DNA of 64,000 nucleotides from Paludifilum halophilum. Its GTDB lineage: Bacteria; Bacillota; Bacilli; Thermoactinomycetales; DSM-45169. Under the pieces are notes generated by a model that did not search any database, was not told the DNA's origin, and saw only the letters and a list, made by a program, of their open reading frames with translations. The DNA is taken from the NCBI RefSeq assembly GCF_002245355.1, contig NZ_NOWF01000004.1:62001-126000 (forward strand), in the 5' to 3' direction. The translations under genes and the position numbers were made by a program. Within the stretch, counting starts at the first letter, position 1. Every line of letters starts with the position of its first letter. Positions 35,725 through 46,349 of the stretch are shown here, piece after piece.

Positions 35725-35806
35725 TTGTCAATCGGGAACAAACAGAGTAATCTTTATATTGAAAGCGTTTTTATTTTGTCGGTAGTCCGAACGAGCGCTC
35801 GATAGG
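35725..35806 (+). promoter_or_regulatory. Control region of the thl-icmF cluster (cre-like site and palindrome)
   Basis: A tentative promoter is TTGTCA (35725-35730), 17-base spacer, TAATCT (35748-35753). TGAAAGCGTTTTTA (35760-35773) fits the CcpA cre consensus TGWAANCGNTNWCA with one mismatch. Further down, CCGAACGAGCGCTCGATAGG (35787-35806) has a perfect CGAGCGCTCG core and matching outer GG/CC, as expected for a TetR-type operator. The likely ligand is the TetR regulator encoded at 42212 in the same cluster; this is inference. Confidence 0.5.
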
Positions 35807-35836
35807 AAACGGAGACTTCCGTGGAGGTGCTTGCAA

Positions 35837-37018
35837 GTGGAAGAAACGGTGGTGTTAGGCGGTGCCAGGACTCCCTTCGGAAAATTCGGAGGTGCGTTGA
35901 AGGACGTGACCGCGGCGGAATTGGGTGGAACAGCGATTCGGGGAGCTCTCGACCGGTCCGGAGTTCCGGATGAAGCCGTGGAGGAAGTGATCATGGGGAT
36001 GGTGTTACAGGGAGGGGCGGGGCAGGTCCCGTCCCGGCAGGCGGCTCGCCATGCGGGCTTGTCCTGGGAGGTACGGTCGGAGACGATTAATAAGGTTTGC
36101 GCTTCGGGAATGCGCAGTGCCACTCTGGCCGATCAGATCATCCGTTCCGGCGGAGCCGATGTTGTAGTGGCCGGCGGGATGGAGAGCATGTCCAATGCTC
36201 CTTACATTCTGCAGGGAGCCCGGTGGGGGCAGCGGATGGGAGACGGGAAAATGGTGGATCTGATGATTCACGACGGTCTATGGTGCGCTTTCGACGGGGT
36301 GCACATGGCGGTTCACGGCAGCCATACAGCGGCGGAATACCAAGTCACCCGAGAGGAACAGGACCAGTGGGCTTGGCGCAGCCACCAACGGGCAGTGGCC
36401 GCTATAGACTCCGGAAAGATGGCGGAAGAGATTGTTCCGGTGTCGGTTCGGGGGCGTAAAGAAGAGGTTATGGCAGAGGTCGATGAAGCGCCTCGGCGCC
36501 ATACGAGCTATGAGAAGCTGAGCACCCTGAAACCCGTTTTTCTGCAGGATGGGACGGTTACCGCCGGGAATGCCCCCGGAGTGAACGACGGGGCTTGCGC
36601 CATGATTCTCGCCTCCGGAAAAAAAGCACAAGCTTTGGGAGTGAAGCCGGTCGCCCGCATTCTCGGGCATGCGGCCATCGGTCTCGAAGCCAAGGACTTT
36701 CCGGTGACTCCGGCCTACGCGATTAAAAAACTGTTGCGCCAACAAGATCTCACACTGAATCAGATTGACCGGTTCGAGGTGAATGAGGCCTTTGCCGCCG
36801 TAGCGCTGTCCAATGGCAAGATCCTGGATTGGGATGAGGAAAAAGTGAATGTGAACGGGGGCGCTGTGGCTCTCGGACACCCCATTGGCGCCAGCGGTGC
36901 CCGCATCGTCCTTACCCTGATTCACGAACTTCGCCGTTCTGGAGGCGGGCTGGGCATTGCCGCTATTTGCAGCGGTGCGGCACAGGGGGACGCCGTCCTG
37001 GTCCGTGTAGACGGTTAG
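35837..37018 (+). CDS. Acetyl-CoA C-acetyltransferase (thiolase)
   Basis: A 393-residue thiolase II. The acyl-accepting Cys lies in INKVCASGM near residue 88, and the catalytic His and second Cys in [15 protein letters not shown] and [13 protein letters not shown] near the C-terminus. It interconverts two acetyl-CoA and acetoacetyl-CoA. GTG at 35837 is preferred to TTG at 35831 because GGAGGTG is then spaced seven bases away and the length becomes canonical. It opens the cluster thl-hbd-acd-acd-dinB-meaB-tetR-icmF. It could process acetoacetyl-CoA formed from lysine once activated by a CoA transferase, which is not in this window. Confidence 0.93.
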   Translation: MEETVVLGGARTPFGKFGGALKDVTAAELGGTAIRGALDRSGVPDEAVEEVIMGMVLQGGAGQVPSRQAARHAGLSWEVRSETINKVCASGMRSATLADQIIRSGGADVVVAGGMESMSNAPYILQGARWGQRMGDGKMVDLMIHDGLWCAFDGVHMAVHGSHTAAEYQVTREEQDQWAWRSHQRAVAAIDSGKMAEEIVPVSVRGRKEEVMAEVDEAPRRHTSYEKLSTLKPVFLQDGTVTAGNAPGVNDGACAMILASGKKAQALGVKPVARILGHAAIGLEAKDFPVTPAYAIKKLLRQQDLTLNQIDRFEVNEAFAAVALSNGKILDWDEEKVNVNGGAVALGHPIGASGARIVLTLIHELRRSGGGLGIAAICSGAAQGDAVLVRVDG

Positions 37019-37171
37019 CACCTCGTCTGATTTCCAGGGAAATAAAGTTGCCGCCCGGAACGGGACGTCCTTTTAACCCGGGCAGTTTGTTTCAAAACAG
37101 ATTTTAAAAGAGAGAAAAAAGCGGATAAAATCCGCCGGAGAGAAACCGACAGGGAACGGAGGAGGATGAGT

Positions 37172-38029
37172 ATGAACATCCAAAAAGTGACCGTCATCGG
37201 TGCGGGACAAATGGGCAGCGGGATCGCCCAGGTGGCGGCCGGAGCGGGTTTGGATGTCAAGCTTCACGACATTGAAGAAGAGTACGTACAAAAAGGCTTG
37301 CAAAGGATCGGTAAAAACCTGGCTCGTCAGGTGGAAAAGGGGCGCTTGACGGAAGAGGAGAAAGAAGGGGTTCTGGGACGGATTCAGGGGACCAACCGCC
37401 TGCAGGAAGCGGCGCGGGAAGCGGATATCGTGGTGGAAGCGGTGGTGGAGAATCTCCATGTGAAGACGGAGCTGTTCCGCCAACTGGACCCACTCTGTCC
37501 GGATCACGCCATCCTTGCCAGTAACACCTCTTCCCTGCCGATCACAGAGATTGCGGCAGTGACTCAACGGCCGGAACGCGTGATCGGAATGCATTTTATG
37601 AACCCTGTCCCTGTCATGAAACTGGTAGAAGTTATCCGCGGGCTGGCCACCGGTGAAGAAGTTTACCGGACGGTGGATGAGCTGGCTCGCAGGATGGGGA
37701 AAAGTCCGGTGGAGGTGAACGATTATCCCGGCTTTGTCTCCAACCGGATTTTGATGCCGATGATTAACGAGGCCATTTACACCGTTTATGAAGGGGTTGC
37801 GGAGCCGGAGGCCGTCGACCAGGTGATGAAGCTGGGGATGAACCACCCGATGGGCCCCATCACTTTGGCGGACTTCATCGGATTGGACACCTGCCTTTAC
37901 ATCATGGAAACGCTGTACGAAGGGTTTGGCGACCCGAAATACCGCCCTTGTCCCTTGCTTCGCAAATACGTGAAGGCGGGATGGCTGGGCCGGAAAACCG
38001 GACGCGGTTTTTACAACTACGAAAGGTGA
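37172..38029 (+). CDS. 3-hydroxybutyryl-CoA dehydrogenase
   Basis: A 285-residue NAD(H)-dependent enzyme that interconverts 3-hydroxybutyryl-CoA and acetoacetyl-CoA. The Rossmann loop is [13 protein letters not shown] near residue 7, the catalytic His lies in [17 protein letters not shown] near 135, and [11 protein letters not shown] is also conserved. Length fits Hbd/MmgB. ATG at 37172 gives better spacing to GGAGGAGG than the ATG six bases upstream. It follows thl by about 150 bases and precedes two acyl-CoA dehydrogenases. Confidence 0.95.
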   Translation: MNIQKVTVIGAGQMGSGIAQVAAGAGLDVKLHDIEEEYVQKGLQRIGKNLARQVEKGRLTEEEKEGVLGRIQGTNRLQEAAREADIVVEAVVENLHVKTELFRQLDPLCPDHAILASNTSSLPITEIAAVTQRPERVIGMHFMNPVPVMKLVEVIRGLATGEEVYRTVDELARRMGKSPVEVNDYPGFVSNRILMPMINEAIYTVYEGVAEPEAVDQVMKLGMNHPMGPITLADFIGLDTCLYIMETLYEGFGDPKYRPCPLLRKYVKAGWLGRKTGRGFYNYER

Positions 38030-38074
38030 CACCCCGTGTCCCAAGGACAGGTTGTCGATTAGGGAGAGATGAAC

Positions 38075-39217
38075 ATGGAATTTCAATGGACAGAAGAACA
38101 GAAGATGATGTGGAAAACGGTACAGGAATTCGCTCGCGCCGAAATCACTCCTTACATCGAATCCATGGATGAAGAAGATCGCTTTCCCCGGGAAGTGTTG
38201 CGGAAGATGGGTGAGCTCGGGTTGATGGGGATTCCCGTCCCCGAAGAATGGGGAGGGGCGGGCTCCGATTTCCTCTCCTACATTCTCGCCCTGGAGGAAA
38301 TCTCCAAAGTGAGTGCCACGGTCGGAGTGGTTCTGGCGGTTCACACATCGGTGGGGACTTTTCCCATCCTTCGTTACGGCACGGATGAACAGCGCAAGAA
38401 ATATGTGACCCGGCTGGCTTCCGGGGAGTATCTGGGCGCTTTTGCCCTCACGGAGCCTCATGCCGGCTCCGATGCTTCCCAGATCCGGACCCGGGCGGTT
38501 CGGAACGGGGATCGCTACATTTTGGACGGAAGTAAAGTCTTTATCACCAATGGCGGGGAGGCGGATACCTATATCGCTTTCGCTGTGACCGATCCGACAG
38601 CGGGGGCCAAAGGTGTGACCGCTTTTATCGTGGAAAAGGGGACCCCCGGGGTGACGGTCGGTAAAAAAGAGAAAAAAATGGGTCTGGGTGGCTCCAGTAC
38701 CTGCGAAATAATTTTCGATCAGGCGGAGATCCCCGCGGAAAACCGGTTGGGAGAAGAAGGGCAGGGGTATGAGATTGCGCTGTCCAACCTGACCGGGGGG
38801 CGGGTCGGAATCGGGGCTCAGGCCTTGGGAATCGCCGGTGCGGCTTTGGAAGCGGCCACTTCCTATGCGAAAGAACGAAAGCAGTTCGGCCGTCCACTCG
38901 CCAAGCTGCAAGCGATCCAGTTCAAGCTGGCGGATATGGCGACCCGGATTGAAGCGGCCCGTCTCCTCGTTTATCGCGCCGCTCTTTTGCATCAGGAGGG
39001 ACATGATTGCAAAAAAGAGGCCTCCATGGCCAAAAAGTTCGCCTCCGATGCGGCGATGGATGTCACTACGGAGGCGGTCCAGATTTTCGGGGGTTACGGA
39101 TATACCCGGGAATACCCGGTGGAACGTCTGTTTCGGGATGCGAAAGTGACCCAGATTTATGAGGGAACCAACGAGATTCAACGTGTGGTTGTGGCTAAGG
39201 AACTGTTGCAGGACTGA
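38075..39217 (+). CDS. Acyl-CoA dehydrogenase (first of a tandem pair)
   Basis: A 380-residue FAD enzyme. The motifs are [18 protein letters not shown] (flavin/substrate), [16 protein letters not shown], and the C-terminal [20 protein letters not shown] then [14 protein letters not shown], with the catalytic Glu in YEGTNEIQ. This is the short-chain (butyryl-CoA) dehydrogenase type. It shares most motif segments with the next gene, so the two arose by duplication. ATG at 38075 is better spaced to AGGGAG than the ATG at 38069. Electrons would go to ETF, not in the window, and then FadF. Confidence 0.93.
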   Translation: MEFQWTEEQKMMWKTVQEFARAEITPYIESMDEEDRFPREVLRKMGELGLMGIPVPEEWGGAGSDFLSYILALEEISKVSATVGVVLAVHTSVGTFPILRYGTDEQRKKYVTRLASGEYLGAFALTEPHAGSDASQIRTRAVRNGDRYILDGSKVFITNGGEADTYIAFAVTDPTAGAKGVTAFIVEKGTPGVTVGKKEKKMGLGGSSTCEIIFDQAEIPAENRLGEEGQGYEIALSNLTGGRVGIGAQALGIAGAALEAATSYAKERKQFGRPLAKLQAIQFKLADMATRIEAARLLVYRAALLHQEGHDCKKEASMAKKFASDAAMDVTTEAVQIFGGYGYTREYPVERLFRDAKVTQIYEGTNEIQRVVVAKELLQD

Positions 39218-39339
39218 TAAAGGCCGTCTGTTGAGGAGCATCCGGAGGAAGGGATCGGCGACGGTCGGATGACAGCGGGTTTTACTGCTCCCGCTACCGG
39301 CTGCCGCAGCACACAACGGGTAGGAGGAGCGTTGGGCCG

Positions 39340-40482
39340 ATGCAATTTCAATTGAGTGAAGAGCACGAAATGATGCGGAAGATGGTGCGGGATTTCGCCG
39401 TCAAGGATGTGTCTCCGACAGCGGCGGAACGGGATGAAAAAGAGGTTTTCCACCGTTCTATTTTCGATCGGATGGGTGAATTGGGTTTGGCCGGAATCCC
39501 GTGGCCCGAGGAAGTGGGAGGCGCCGAGTCCGACTTTTTGAGTTATGTAATTGCCGTTGAGGAGTTATCACGGGTATGCGCCTCCACCGGGGTTACCTTA
39601 TCCGCTCATATCTCCCTGGCGGGATGGCCGATTTATACATTCGGCACCCGGGAGCAGAAACAGCGTTTCCTGCGTCCGATGGCGGAAGGGAAAAAGCTGG
39701 GGGCCTACGGATTGACGGAGCCGGGTTCCGGTTCCGATGCCGCCGACATGAAGACCTTCGCCGTCCGGGATGGAGACGATTATATCTTGAACGGAAACAA
39801 AATCTTTATCACCAACGGAGGAGAGGCGGAAATTTATGTTGTTTTCGCCGTTACCGATCCGGATCAAAAGCATCGCGGTATTACCGCCTTTATTGTAGAG
39901 AAGGGGACTCCCGGTTTTTCCATCGGCAAGAAGGAGAAGAAACTGGGCATCCGCTCCTCTCCGACGACAGAGATTCTCTTCGAAGACTGCCGGATTCCGG
40001 CTGAAAACCGGCTGGGTGAGGAAGGTCAGGGCTTTAAGATCGCGATGATGACCCTGGACGGAGGCCGTAACGGAATTGCAGCCCAGGCGGTGGGGATCGC
40101 TCAAGGGGCCTTGGATGCGGCCCTGGATTACGCCAAGGACCGGAAGCAATTCGGTCAGCCCATCGGCCGATTACAGGGAATCCAGTTTAAACTGGCGGAC
40201 ATGGCTACCCAGGTGGAGGCGGCCCGGTTGCTTACTTATCAGGCCGCTTGGCTGGAGAGCCAAGGCCTTCCCTACGGAAAAGCCTCCGCCATGGCCAAAT
40301 TGTACGCCGGCGATATCGCGATGGACGTGACCACAGAAGCAGTGCAGGTATTCGGCGGTTACGGGTATACCCGGGAATATCCGGTGGAGCGCATGATGCG
40401 GGATGCTAAAATCACCCAGATCTATGAGGGGACCAATGAAATCCAGCGGGTTGTCATCGCGAACCACCTGCTCCGGGATTGA
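39340..40482 (+). CDS. Acyl-CoA dehydrogenase (second of a tandem pair)
   Basis: A 380-residue paralogue of the preceding gene. Flavin motif [35 protein letters not shown], and the C-terminal [19 protein letters not shown] then [14 protein letters not shown] with the catalytic Glu. The region around residues 75-105 ([20 protein letters not shown]) differs from its neighbour and may alter chain specificity. In view of icmF downstream, one of the two could act on isobutyryl-CoA or another branched C4 substrate; the sequence alone does not decide. GGAGGAG lies 12 bases before the ATG. Confidence 0.93.
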   Translation: MQFQLSEEHEMMRKMVRDFAVKDVSPTAAERDEKEVFHRSIFDRMGELGLAGIPWPEEVGGAESDFLSYVIAVEELSRVCASTGVTLSAHISLAGWPIYTFGTREQKQRFLRPMAEGKKLGAYGLTEPGSGSDAADMKTFAVRDGDDYILNGNKIFITNGGEAEIYVVFAVTDPDQKHRGITAFIVEKGTPGFSIGKKEKKLGIRSSPTTEILFEDCRIPAENRLGEEGQGFKIAMMTLDGGRNGIAAQAVGIAQGALDAALDYAKDRKQFGQPIGRLQGIQFKLADMATQVEAARLLTYQAAWLESQGLPYGKASAMAKLYAGDIAMDVTTEAVQVFGGYGYTREYPVERMMRDAKITQIYEGTNEIQRVVIANHLLRD

Positions 40483-40525
40483 TGGAGAAAAGGCGGTTTC
40501 TCGGTGATCGAGTCATCTTTGACCG

Positions 40526-40644
40526 GGGGCGGGGATTCCCCATTCCAGGTTCTACACGGAGTGCCTTTGGCTCGTCGAAACAACGAACGGAGTATGGAAC
40601 CCCACCCCGACCCATGAAGGACGTTCTAAATCACAATGCTTTTA
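40526..40644. repeat. Degenerate copy of the palindromic repeat
   Basis: ACACGGAGTGCCTTTGGCTC (40554-40573) is identical to the core of the 9922-10060 element. GGAACCCCACCCCG follows at 40597-40610, and the right end TCACAATGCTTTTA (40631-40644) is a mutated version of TCACAACGCTTCTA. The left arm is poorly preserved. It fills the gap between the second acyl-CoA dehydrogenase and the DinB gene. Confidence 0.7.
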
Positions 40645-40657
40645 AAAGGAGGAGTCG

Positions 40658-41170
40658 ATGCGATTCGATTTACATCCGGATGAGAGGATGGCTCCCACTG
40701 TCGGCCTGTTACACGCTGCGGTGAAGGATACCTATCAGCGGTTAAAGCGGCTGGTGGAAGACATGAACCAGGAAGAGATCGATGATCGAGGACCCTTCGG
40801 CGACCAAAACAGCACCGGTCAACTGTTGCGGCATCTGGCGGTCGTCGATCTGCATTGGGTTTACCGGATCAAAGGGGAGCCGGTTCCCGCTCATTTGAAG
40901 GATGTCTATGGACCGATGAAGGACGATCAGGGCCGGCTGCCCCTGGTGAGCGGAATCGCTCTGGAGGAGCTACTGTCCCGGTACGACCGGGTGCAGGAGA
41001 TGTTTCGGGAGGCCTGTCTCGGCCTTTCTGACGCTGACCTGGCTCGAAAGGTTCCCTACGAAAATGGAGCGGATGCCACCCTGCGCTGGGGCATCTGGCA
41101 TATTGCCGATCACAGCCGATACCACCAGGCTCAAATCGCTTGGCTGAAAAAGCGGAAAAGGCAGGACTAG
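40658..41170 (+). CDS. DinB family protein
   Basis: A 170-residue four-helix-bundle protein of the DinB/YfiT superfamily. A metal triad is suggested by His in LLRHLAVVDLHWVYR near residue 55 and in WHIADHSRYHQAQI near 148. Members are thiol-dependent transferases or damage-induced proteins; the substrate here is unknown. AAAGGAGG precedes the ATG. It sits inside the acyl-CoA cluster between the acyl-CoA dehydrogenases and meaB, but behind a repeat, so it may be a later insertion. Confidence 0.85.
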   Translation: MRFDLHPDERMAPTVGLLHAAVKDTYQRLKRLVEDMNQEEIDDRGPFGDQNSTGQLLRHLAVVDLHWVYRIKGEPVPAHLKDVYGPMKDDQGRLPLVSGIALEELLSRYDRVQEMFREACLGLSDADLARKVPYENGADATLRWGIWHIADHSRYHQAQIAWLKKRKRQD

Positions 41171-41255
41171 GGTTAGGGATCAAACCGATCAAAATGCCCG
41201 GAAGGGGATGTCGATTTCCCGATAGCCAAAGCCGGACCGAAAGGGGGGGGGAGCC

Positions 41256-42215
41256 GTGCGGGAATGGGCGGAACGGATCCGCCGGGGGGATCGACGAAAA
41301 ATCGCCCGGGCGATCAGCTGGATTGAAAACGGGGACGAACGCAAGGAGGATTTACTGGAGGCGATTTATCCCTATACGGGAAATGCGTATCTCGTCGGAG
41401 TGACCGGATCACCGGGAGCGGGAAAAAGCTCTCTGGTCGACCGGCTGATCGGCTTGCTCAGAGAAGAGGGGATGAGTGTCGGTGTGATCGCTGTCGATCC
41501 TACCAGTCCGTTTACAGGAGGAGCTCTGTTGGGTGATCGAGTTCGCATGACCCGACATGCTCTTGACGAGAAGGTGTTCATCCGAAGCATGGGAACCCGG
41601 GGCAGCTTGGGCGGTTTGGCCCGGGCGACGAAGGAAGCGGTCCGGGTATTGGATGCGGCGGGGACCGATGTCGTCTTTATTGAAACCGTCGGCGTCGGCC
41701 AGTCGGAGATTGAGATCATGCATATGGCGGATACCGTCGCCCTCATTCTTACCCCGGGCAGCGGCGATGCTGTTCAGGTGTTTAAGGCGGGGATCATGGA
41801 GACGGCGGATCTGTTTGTGATCAACAAAGCGGAATTAGACGGAGTCCGCAAGCTGGTCCGCGACGTGGAGGAAATGCTTCACCTGGCCAAAGGAAATGAG
41901 GACTGGATGCCCCCGATTGTAAAGGCTTCCAGCAAAGAGGGACTGGGGATTGATCAGTTGTGGCGGGAATTGGGTCGCCACCGGGATTATCTTCGGCATT
42001 CCGGCCAGTGGAGGATCCGCCGCCTTTCCCGGTTGCGCCGGGAGGTGCGGGAAGTGATGGAAGGCCAGTTGCGACGCCGTCTGGCAGAGAAGATGACAGA
42101 CCCTGCTTTTCTGCGGGATCTGGATGCGGTTCAGTCCCGGGAAAAAGCGCCCCACCGAGTGGCTCGGGATTGGTTGGACACCCTGTTCAGGGGAGAAGGG
42201 GGAAAAGAAGAGTGA
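41256..42215 (+). CDS. meaB: MeaB-type G-protein chaperone of B12 mutases
   Basis: A 319-residue P-loop GTPase (SIMIBI class). Walker A is VGVTGSPGAGKSSLVDRL near residue 50, followed by [31 protein letters not shown] and the base-recognition VINKAELDG. It guards and loads adenosylcobalamin mutases such as methylmalonyl-CoA mutase. Start is GTG after a run of G. Its stop overlaps the tetR start by four bases (GTGA). IcmF downstream already contains its own G-domain, so this MeaB probably serves another mutase or has a second role. Confidence 0.92.
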   Translation: MREWAERIRRGDRRKIARAISWIENGDERKEDLLEAIYPYTGNAYLVGVTGSPGAGKSSLVDRLIGLLREEGMSVGVIAVDPTSPFTGGALLGDRVRMTRHALDEKVFIRSMGTRGSLGGLARATKEAVRVLDAAGTDVVFIETVGVGQSEIEIMHMADTVALILTPGSGDAVQVFKAGIMETADLFVINKAELDGVRKLVRDVEEMLHLAKGNEDWMPPIVKASSKEGLGIDQLWRELGRHRDYLRHSGQWRIRRLSRLRREVREVMEGQLRRRLAEKMTDPAFLRDLDAVQSREKAPHRVARDWLDTLFRGEGGKEE

Positions 42216-42856
42216 CCCGGAATTCAGAGAAAATTCCCTCGATGATTAAAAATCGGCGTCTGGTAGAGCGTCGACGGCAACAGATTATCCAGGCGGCATG
42301 TGATCTGTTTGTACGAAAGGGCTTTCACAAGACCACCACCCGGGAGATCGCCCGGGAATGCGGTCTCTCGATCGGGACGATGTACGAATATATCCAGACG
42401 AAGGAAGACGTTCTTCATCTGGTTTGCGATTTTATCCATTCGGAACTGGAATCCCGGCTGCGGGAAGCCCTTGCATGGACCGGAACCGGCCGGGAAAGTT
42501 TGACAAGAGCTGTCGCCCAACACTTTAAGGTGATGGAGGAGATGAGCGATTACGTTCTCCTGATCTACCAGGAGACGAAATCCCTTCCCAAAGAAGCAAT
42601 GCGATCCATCCTGAAGCGGGAAGAGGAGATTACTGCCCTGTTTGAAGAGGTTTTGTCCAAAGGAGTCGGTGATGGAACGCTGAAGCTGGCCCCTTCCTCT
42701 ATCAAGCTGATGGCTCATAACATCGTCGTCCTCGGGCAGATGTGGACCTTTCGGCGTTGGGCTCTGTCCGGCCATTACACCTTAGAGGAATATACGGAAC
42801 GGCAGACGGCTCTCTTGTTACATGAGATGACTGACGAAAACGAGGGAGGCGAATGA
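42212..42856 (+). CDS. TetR/AcrR family regulator
   Basis: A 214-residue repressor. The N-terminal helix-turn-helix is [18 protein letters not shown] then [20 protein letters not shown] (about residues 25-70); the rest is the helical ligand domain. GTG at 42212 overlaps the meaB stop and follows an A/G-rich site; a later ATG at 42242 is possible. It lies between meaB and icmF, the usual place of a TetR regulator of branched acyl-CoA genes in Bacilli. An acyl-CoA ligand and binding to the palindrome at 35787-35806 are inference. Confidence 0.88.
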   Translation: MTRNSEKIPSMIKNRRLVERRRQQIIQAACDLFVRKGFHKTTTREIARECGLSIGTMYEYIQTKEDVLHLVCDFIHSELESRLREALAWTGTGRESLTRAVAQHFKVMEEMSDYVLLIYQETKSLPKEAMRSILKREEEITALFEEVLSKGVGDGTLKLAPSSIKLMAHNIVVLGQMWTFRRWALSGHYTLEEYTERQTALLLHEMTDENEGGE

Positions 42857-42857
42857 G

Positions 42858-45800
42858 ATGAACCCGGAGGTGTATCGACCGAATCATCCGGTGCGCTTCG
42901 TAACGGCGGCCAGTCTGTTCGACGGGCACGATGCATCGATCAATCTGTTTCGCAGGCTGTTGCAAGCCGGCGGAGCGGAAGTGATTCACCTGGGACACGA
43001 CCGGTCCGTTGACTGGATCGTGAACGCCGCGATTCAGGAGGATGTTCAGGGGATTGCCGTCTCTTCCTACCAGGGGGGACATATGGAGTTTTTTAAATAT
43101 ATGATCGACCGGCTCCGGGAGAAAGGTGCGGATCACATCCGCGTTTACGCCGGCGGTGGAGGAGTGATCGTTCCCCGGGAAATCCGGGAGCTGGAAGATT
43201 ACGGAGTGGCCAAGGTCTTTTCCCCGGAGGATGGTCGACTTATGGGGTTGCAGGGGATTATCAACCATATGGTGAAGGAGTGCGATTTTCCGACGGTTCG
43301 CGAAGCAACCTGGGAGCCGGAAGAGGCGTTGCGGGGAAATGAACGGGCAATTGCCCGTCTAATCACGGTGGCGGAACGGGCGGCCTCCGAGGACTCCGCC
43401 CGGGAGGCAGCGGCGGCGGCGCTAACGGCACTGTCCGAAAAGAGGGAAGAGTGTGGGAAAGTGCCGGTAATCGGCTTGACGGGAACCGGAGGAGCCGGAA
43501 AAAGCTCTCTTACCGATGAGCTGGTCCGGCGCTTTCTGGAGGATTTTCCGGAGAAGAAAATCGCCGTTCTCTCCATCGATCCTTCCAAACAGAAAACCGG
43601 GGGAGCGCTGTTGGGCGACCGCATCCGAATGAATGCCGTGCATCACCCTCGGGTCTACATGAGGAGCCTCGCCACGCGCCGAAAGCGTTCAGAGCTTTCC
43701 GGGGCGATCGAAGATGCCATTTCCGTCGTGAACCGTGCGGGCTTCGATCTGATCCTGGTGGAAACCAGTGGGATTGGTCAGGGGGACGCGGATGTCATCG
43801 AAGTTTCCGATCTCTCCGTTTATGTCATGACCTCGGAGTTCGGAGCCCCTTCCCAGCTGGAAAAAATCGAAATGTTGGATTATGCCGATCTAATTGCGAT
43901 CAACAAATTCGACCGCAAGGGCTCCGAGGATGCTCTCCGGGACGTTCGTAAGCAATATAAGCGGAACCACCATCTGTTTCACGCCCCCGACGATGAGCTT
44001 CCCGTCTACGGGACCATGGCCAGCCGGTTTAACGATCCCGGTACCAATCTCTTTTACCAGGCAATGATCGATCGCCTGTCCGCCAAACTGGACTTAGGAT
44101 GGGAATCCTCCATGGATGTGTCGGGGCAGAAGATGGAAGTGCTTCATATCATCCCGCCGGAACGGACCCATTACTTGCGGGAGATTGCCAACACGGTCCG
44201 CCGATATCAAGAATATGTCGAAGAACAAGCGGGATCGGCCCGGGAATGGTACCGGTTGAAGGGTGCCCGGGAGCTGTTGGAGAGCGAAGGAGATGGGGAG
44301 GAAGCGACAAAAAAGCTGGAACAGATGGAAAAACAGGTGGAGGAAAAACTGGACCCGGAGAACAAACGCCTCCTGGAAGAATGGCCGCGAGTGAAGGAAA
44401 GATACCGGCAGGAAGAATTCATCATCAAGATCAGGGACAAGGAAATCCGTTCCCCTCTCTTTACCGAAACCCTCTCCGGCAACCGGGTTCCCAAGATCGC
44501 TCTTCCCCGCTACGAAGACTGGGGAGAGATCCTTTCCTGGAGGATGAAGGAGAATGTTCCGGGTGAGTTCCCCTTTACCGCCGGGGTTTTCCCTCTGAAG
44601 CGGAGCGATGAGGATCCGAAGCGGATGTTCGCCGGGGAAGGGACCCCGGAGCGGACCAACCGGCGTTTTCATTATTTATCCGAAGGGGAACCGGCCAAAC
44701 GGTTATCTACGGCTTTTGACAGTGTCACCCTCTACGGGCGCGACCCTGATGAGCGGCCGGATATCTATGGTAAGATCGGGGAATCCGGGGTCAGCATCTG
44801 TACCTTGGAGGATATGAAAAAGTTGTTTGCCGGGTTTGACCTATGTGCGCCGAATACGAGTGTTTCGATGACCATCAACGGACCGGCCCCGATCCTTCTG
44901 GCCATGTTCCTCAATACAGCCATCGACCAACAAATGGACCGGTTCCGGGAAAAAGAGGGACGAAAGCCCCGTGTCGAGGAAGCGGAGGCCATTCGGGAAC
45001 AGGCTTTGTCCACTGTGCGGGGGACGGTACAGGCGGATATTCTAAAGGAGGACCAGGGGCAGAATACCTGCATCTTCTCCACGGATTTCGCGCTGAAGAT
45101 GATGGGGGATATCCAGCAATTCTTCATTGACCATCAAATCCGCAATTATTACTCCGTCAGTATCAGCGGCTACCACATCGCGGAGGCCGGGGCCAATCCC
45201 ATTTCCCAGCTCGCCTTCACCCTGGCCAATGCTTTTACCTATGTCGAGTATTACCGGAGCCGCGGAATGGATATCGACCGGTTCGCTCCGAACCTCTCCT
45301 TCTTCTTCAGCAACGGGCTGGATGCGGAGTACACAGTGATCGGCCGGGTGGCCCGCCGCATCTGGTCCGTCGTGATGAAACGGTTGTATGGGGCCAATGA
45401 ACGAAGCCAGAAGCTCAAATACCACATCCAGACCTCCGGACGCAGTCTTCACGCTCAGGAAGTGGACTTCAACGACATCCGTACTACCCTGCAGGCGTTG
45501 ATCGCCATTTACGACCAATGCAACTCCCTGCACACCAACGCCTATGACGAAGCGATCACCACCCCGACAGAAGATTCCGTTCGCCGGGCGATGGCGATTC
45601 AGATGATTATCTCCAAGGAATTGGGGCTGGCCAAAAATGAAAATCCCCTTCAGGGTTCCTTTATCATCGAAGAGTTGACGGACTTGGTGGAAGAGGCCGT
45701 CCTTCAGGAATTTGAACGAATCAGTGATCGGGGCGGGGTGCTGGGGGCGATGGAGACCCAGTACCAACGGGGTAAAATTCAGGAGGAGTCCCTTTATTAT

Positions 45801-46118
45801 GAGACAAAAAAGCATTCCGGGGAACTGCCGATCGTGGGAGTCAATACCTTCCTCAAAGAGGAACCCGGGGAGGGAGAACCGGAATACGAACTGACCCGGG
45901 CCACACCGGAGGAAAAGCAGCTGCAGATTCACAATCTCCGCCGATTCCAGGAACAAAACGAAGAGCGGGCGAGAGAGGCTTTATCGCGGTTAAAACGCGT
46001 CGTCCAGGAAAACGGCAATATTTTCGCCGAGCTGATGGAAACGGTCCGATTCGCCAGTCTGGGGCAGATCACGGATGCTCTCTTCGAAGTCGGCGGTCAA
46101 TACCGGAGGAATATGTAG
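42858..46118 (+). CDS. icmF: Fused isobutyryl-CoA mutase IcmF
   Basis: A 1086-residue fusion. Residues about 10-150 are the B12 domain with the base-off motif DGHDAS. Residues about 190-400 are the MeaI-like G-domain ([19 protein letters not shown], then [20 protein letters not shown]). The rest is the mutase TIM barrel ([34 protein letters not shown]) and C-terminal region. It interconverts isobutyryl-CoA and n-butyryl-CoA. The Phe in [10 protein letters not shown] is that of IcmF; pivalyl-CoA mutases have Leu there. It starts directly after tetR and ends the cluster. It is far longer than separate IcmA. Confidence 0.95.
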   Translation: MNPEVYRPNHPVRFVTAASLFDGHDASINLFRRLLQAGGAEVIHLGHDRSVDWIVNAAIQEDVQGIAVSSYQGGHMEFFKYMIDRLREKGADHIRVYAGGGGVIVPREIRELEDYGVAKVFSPEDGRLMGLQGIINHMVKECDFPTVREATWEPEEALRGNERAIARLITVAERAASEDSAREAAAAALTALSEKREECGKVPVIGLTGTGGAGKSSLTDELVRRFLEDFPEKKIAVLSIDPSKQKTGGALLGDRIRMNAVHHPRVYMRSLATRRKRSELSGAIEDAISVVNRAGFDLILVETSGIGQGDADVIEVSDLSVYVMTSEFGAPSQLEKIEMLDYADLIAINKFDRKGSEDALRDVRKQYKRNHHLFHAPDDELPVYGTMASRFNDPGTNLFYQAMIDRLSAKLDLGWESSMDVSGQKMEVLHIIPPERTHYLREIANTVRRYQEYVEEQAGSAREWYRLKGARELLESEGDGEEATKKLEQMEKQVEEKLDPENKRLLEEWPRVKERYRQEEFIIKIRDKEIRSPLFTETLSGNRVPKIALPRYEDWGEILSWRMKENVPGEFPFTAGVFPLKRSDEDPKRMFAGEGTPERTNRRFHYLSEGEPAKRLSTAFDSVTLYGRDPDERPDIYGKIGESGVSICTLEDMKKLFAGFDLCAPNTSVSMTINGPAPILLAMFLNTAIDQQMDRFREKEGRKPRVEEAEAIREQALSTVRGTVQADILKEDQGQNTCIFSTDFALKMMGDIQQFFIDHQIRNYYSVSISGYHIAEAGANPISQLAFTLANAFTYVEYYRSRGMDIDRFAPNLSFFFSNGLDAEYTVIGRVARRIWSVVMKRLYGANERSQKLKYHIQTSGRSLHAQEVDFNDIRTTLQALIAIYDQCNSLHTNAYDEAITTPTEDSVRRAMAIQMIISKELGLAKNENPLQGSFIIEELTDLVEEAVLQEFERISDRGGVLGAMETQYQRGKIQEESLYYETKKHSGELPIVGVNTFLKEEPGEGEPEYELTRATPEEKQLQIHNLRRFQEQNEERAREALSRLKRVVQENGNIFAELMETVRFASLGQITDALFEVGGQYRRNM

Positions 46119-46204
46119 GAATCAGCGTCCGATATCCTTTGGAAAGCGTAAAAGGTCGGGCTTTTTCCCCTGCCGTCCCCAGAGGGGTCTGGGAACGGCA
46201 AAGG

Positions 46205-46248
46205 CCCTCCCCCGGAAGTCATCTTTTCTCCGGGGCGGGGGTCTTTTT
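46205..46248 (+). terminator. Terminator after icmF
   Basis: CCCTCCCCCGGA / TCCGGGGCGGGGG, about a 12-bp GC-rich stem with one bulge, then TC and five T. Confidence 0.85.
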
Positions 46249-46271
46249 CCATTCTGATCCTCTCCATCTGG

Positions 46272-46299
46272 TTGACTTCCCTTATGTTTTGGTTAAAAT
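46272..46299 (+). promoter_or_regulatory. Promoter of rpoE
   Basis: TTGACT (46272-46277), 16-base spacer, TAAAAT (46294-46299), a good sigma-A match about 50 bases before the gene. Confidence 0.7.
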
Positions 46300-46349
46300 A
46301 GACATACGTAAAATGATAAGATATCGGATGATGGAAGGATGTGCCTGCA

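Noticed and set aside
37073-39316. A 747-codon open frame on the minus strand across hbd and the first acyl-CoA dehydrogenase
   Set aside because: It lies antisense to two clearly recognised genes, has no recognisable domain and lacks a ribosome site. GC-rich codon use in the real genes leaves this frame open by chance.
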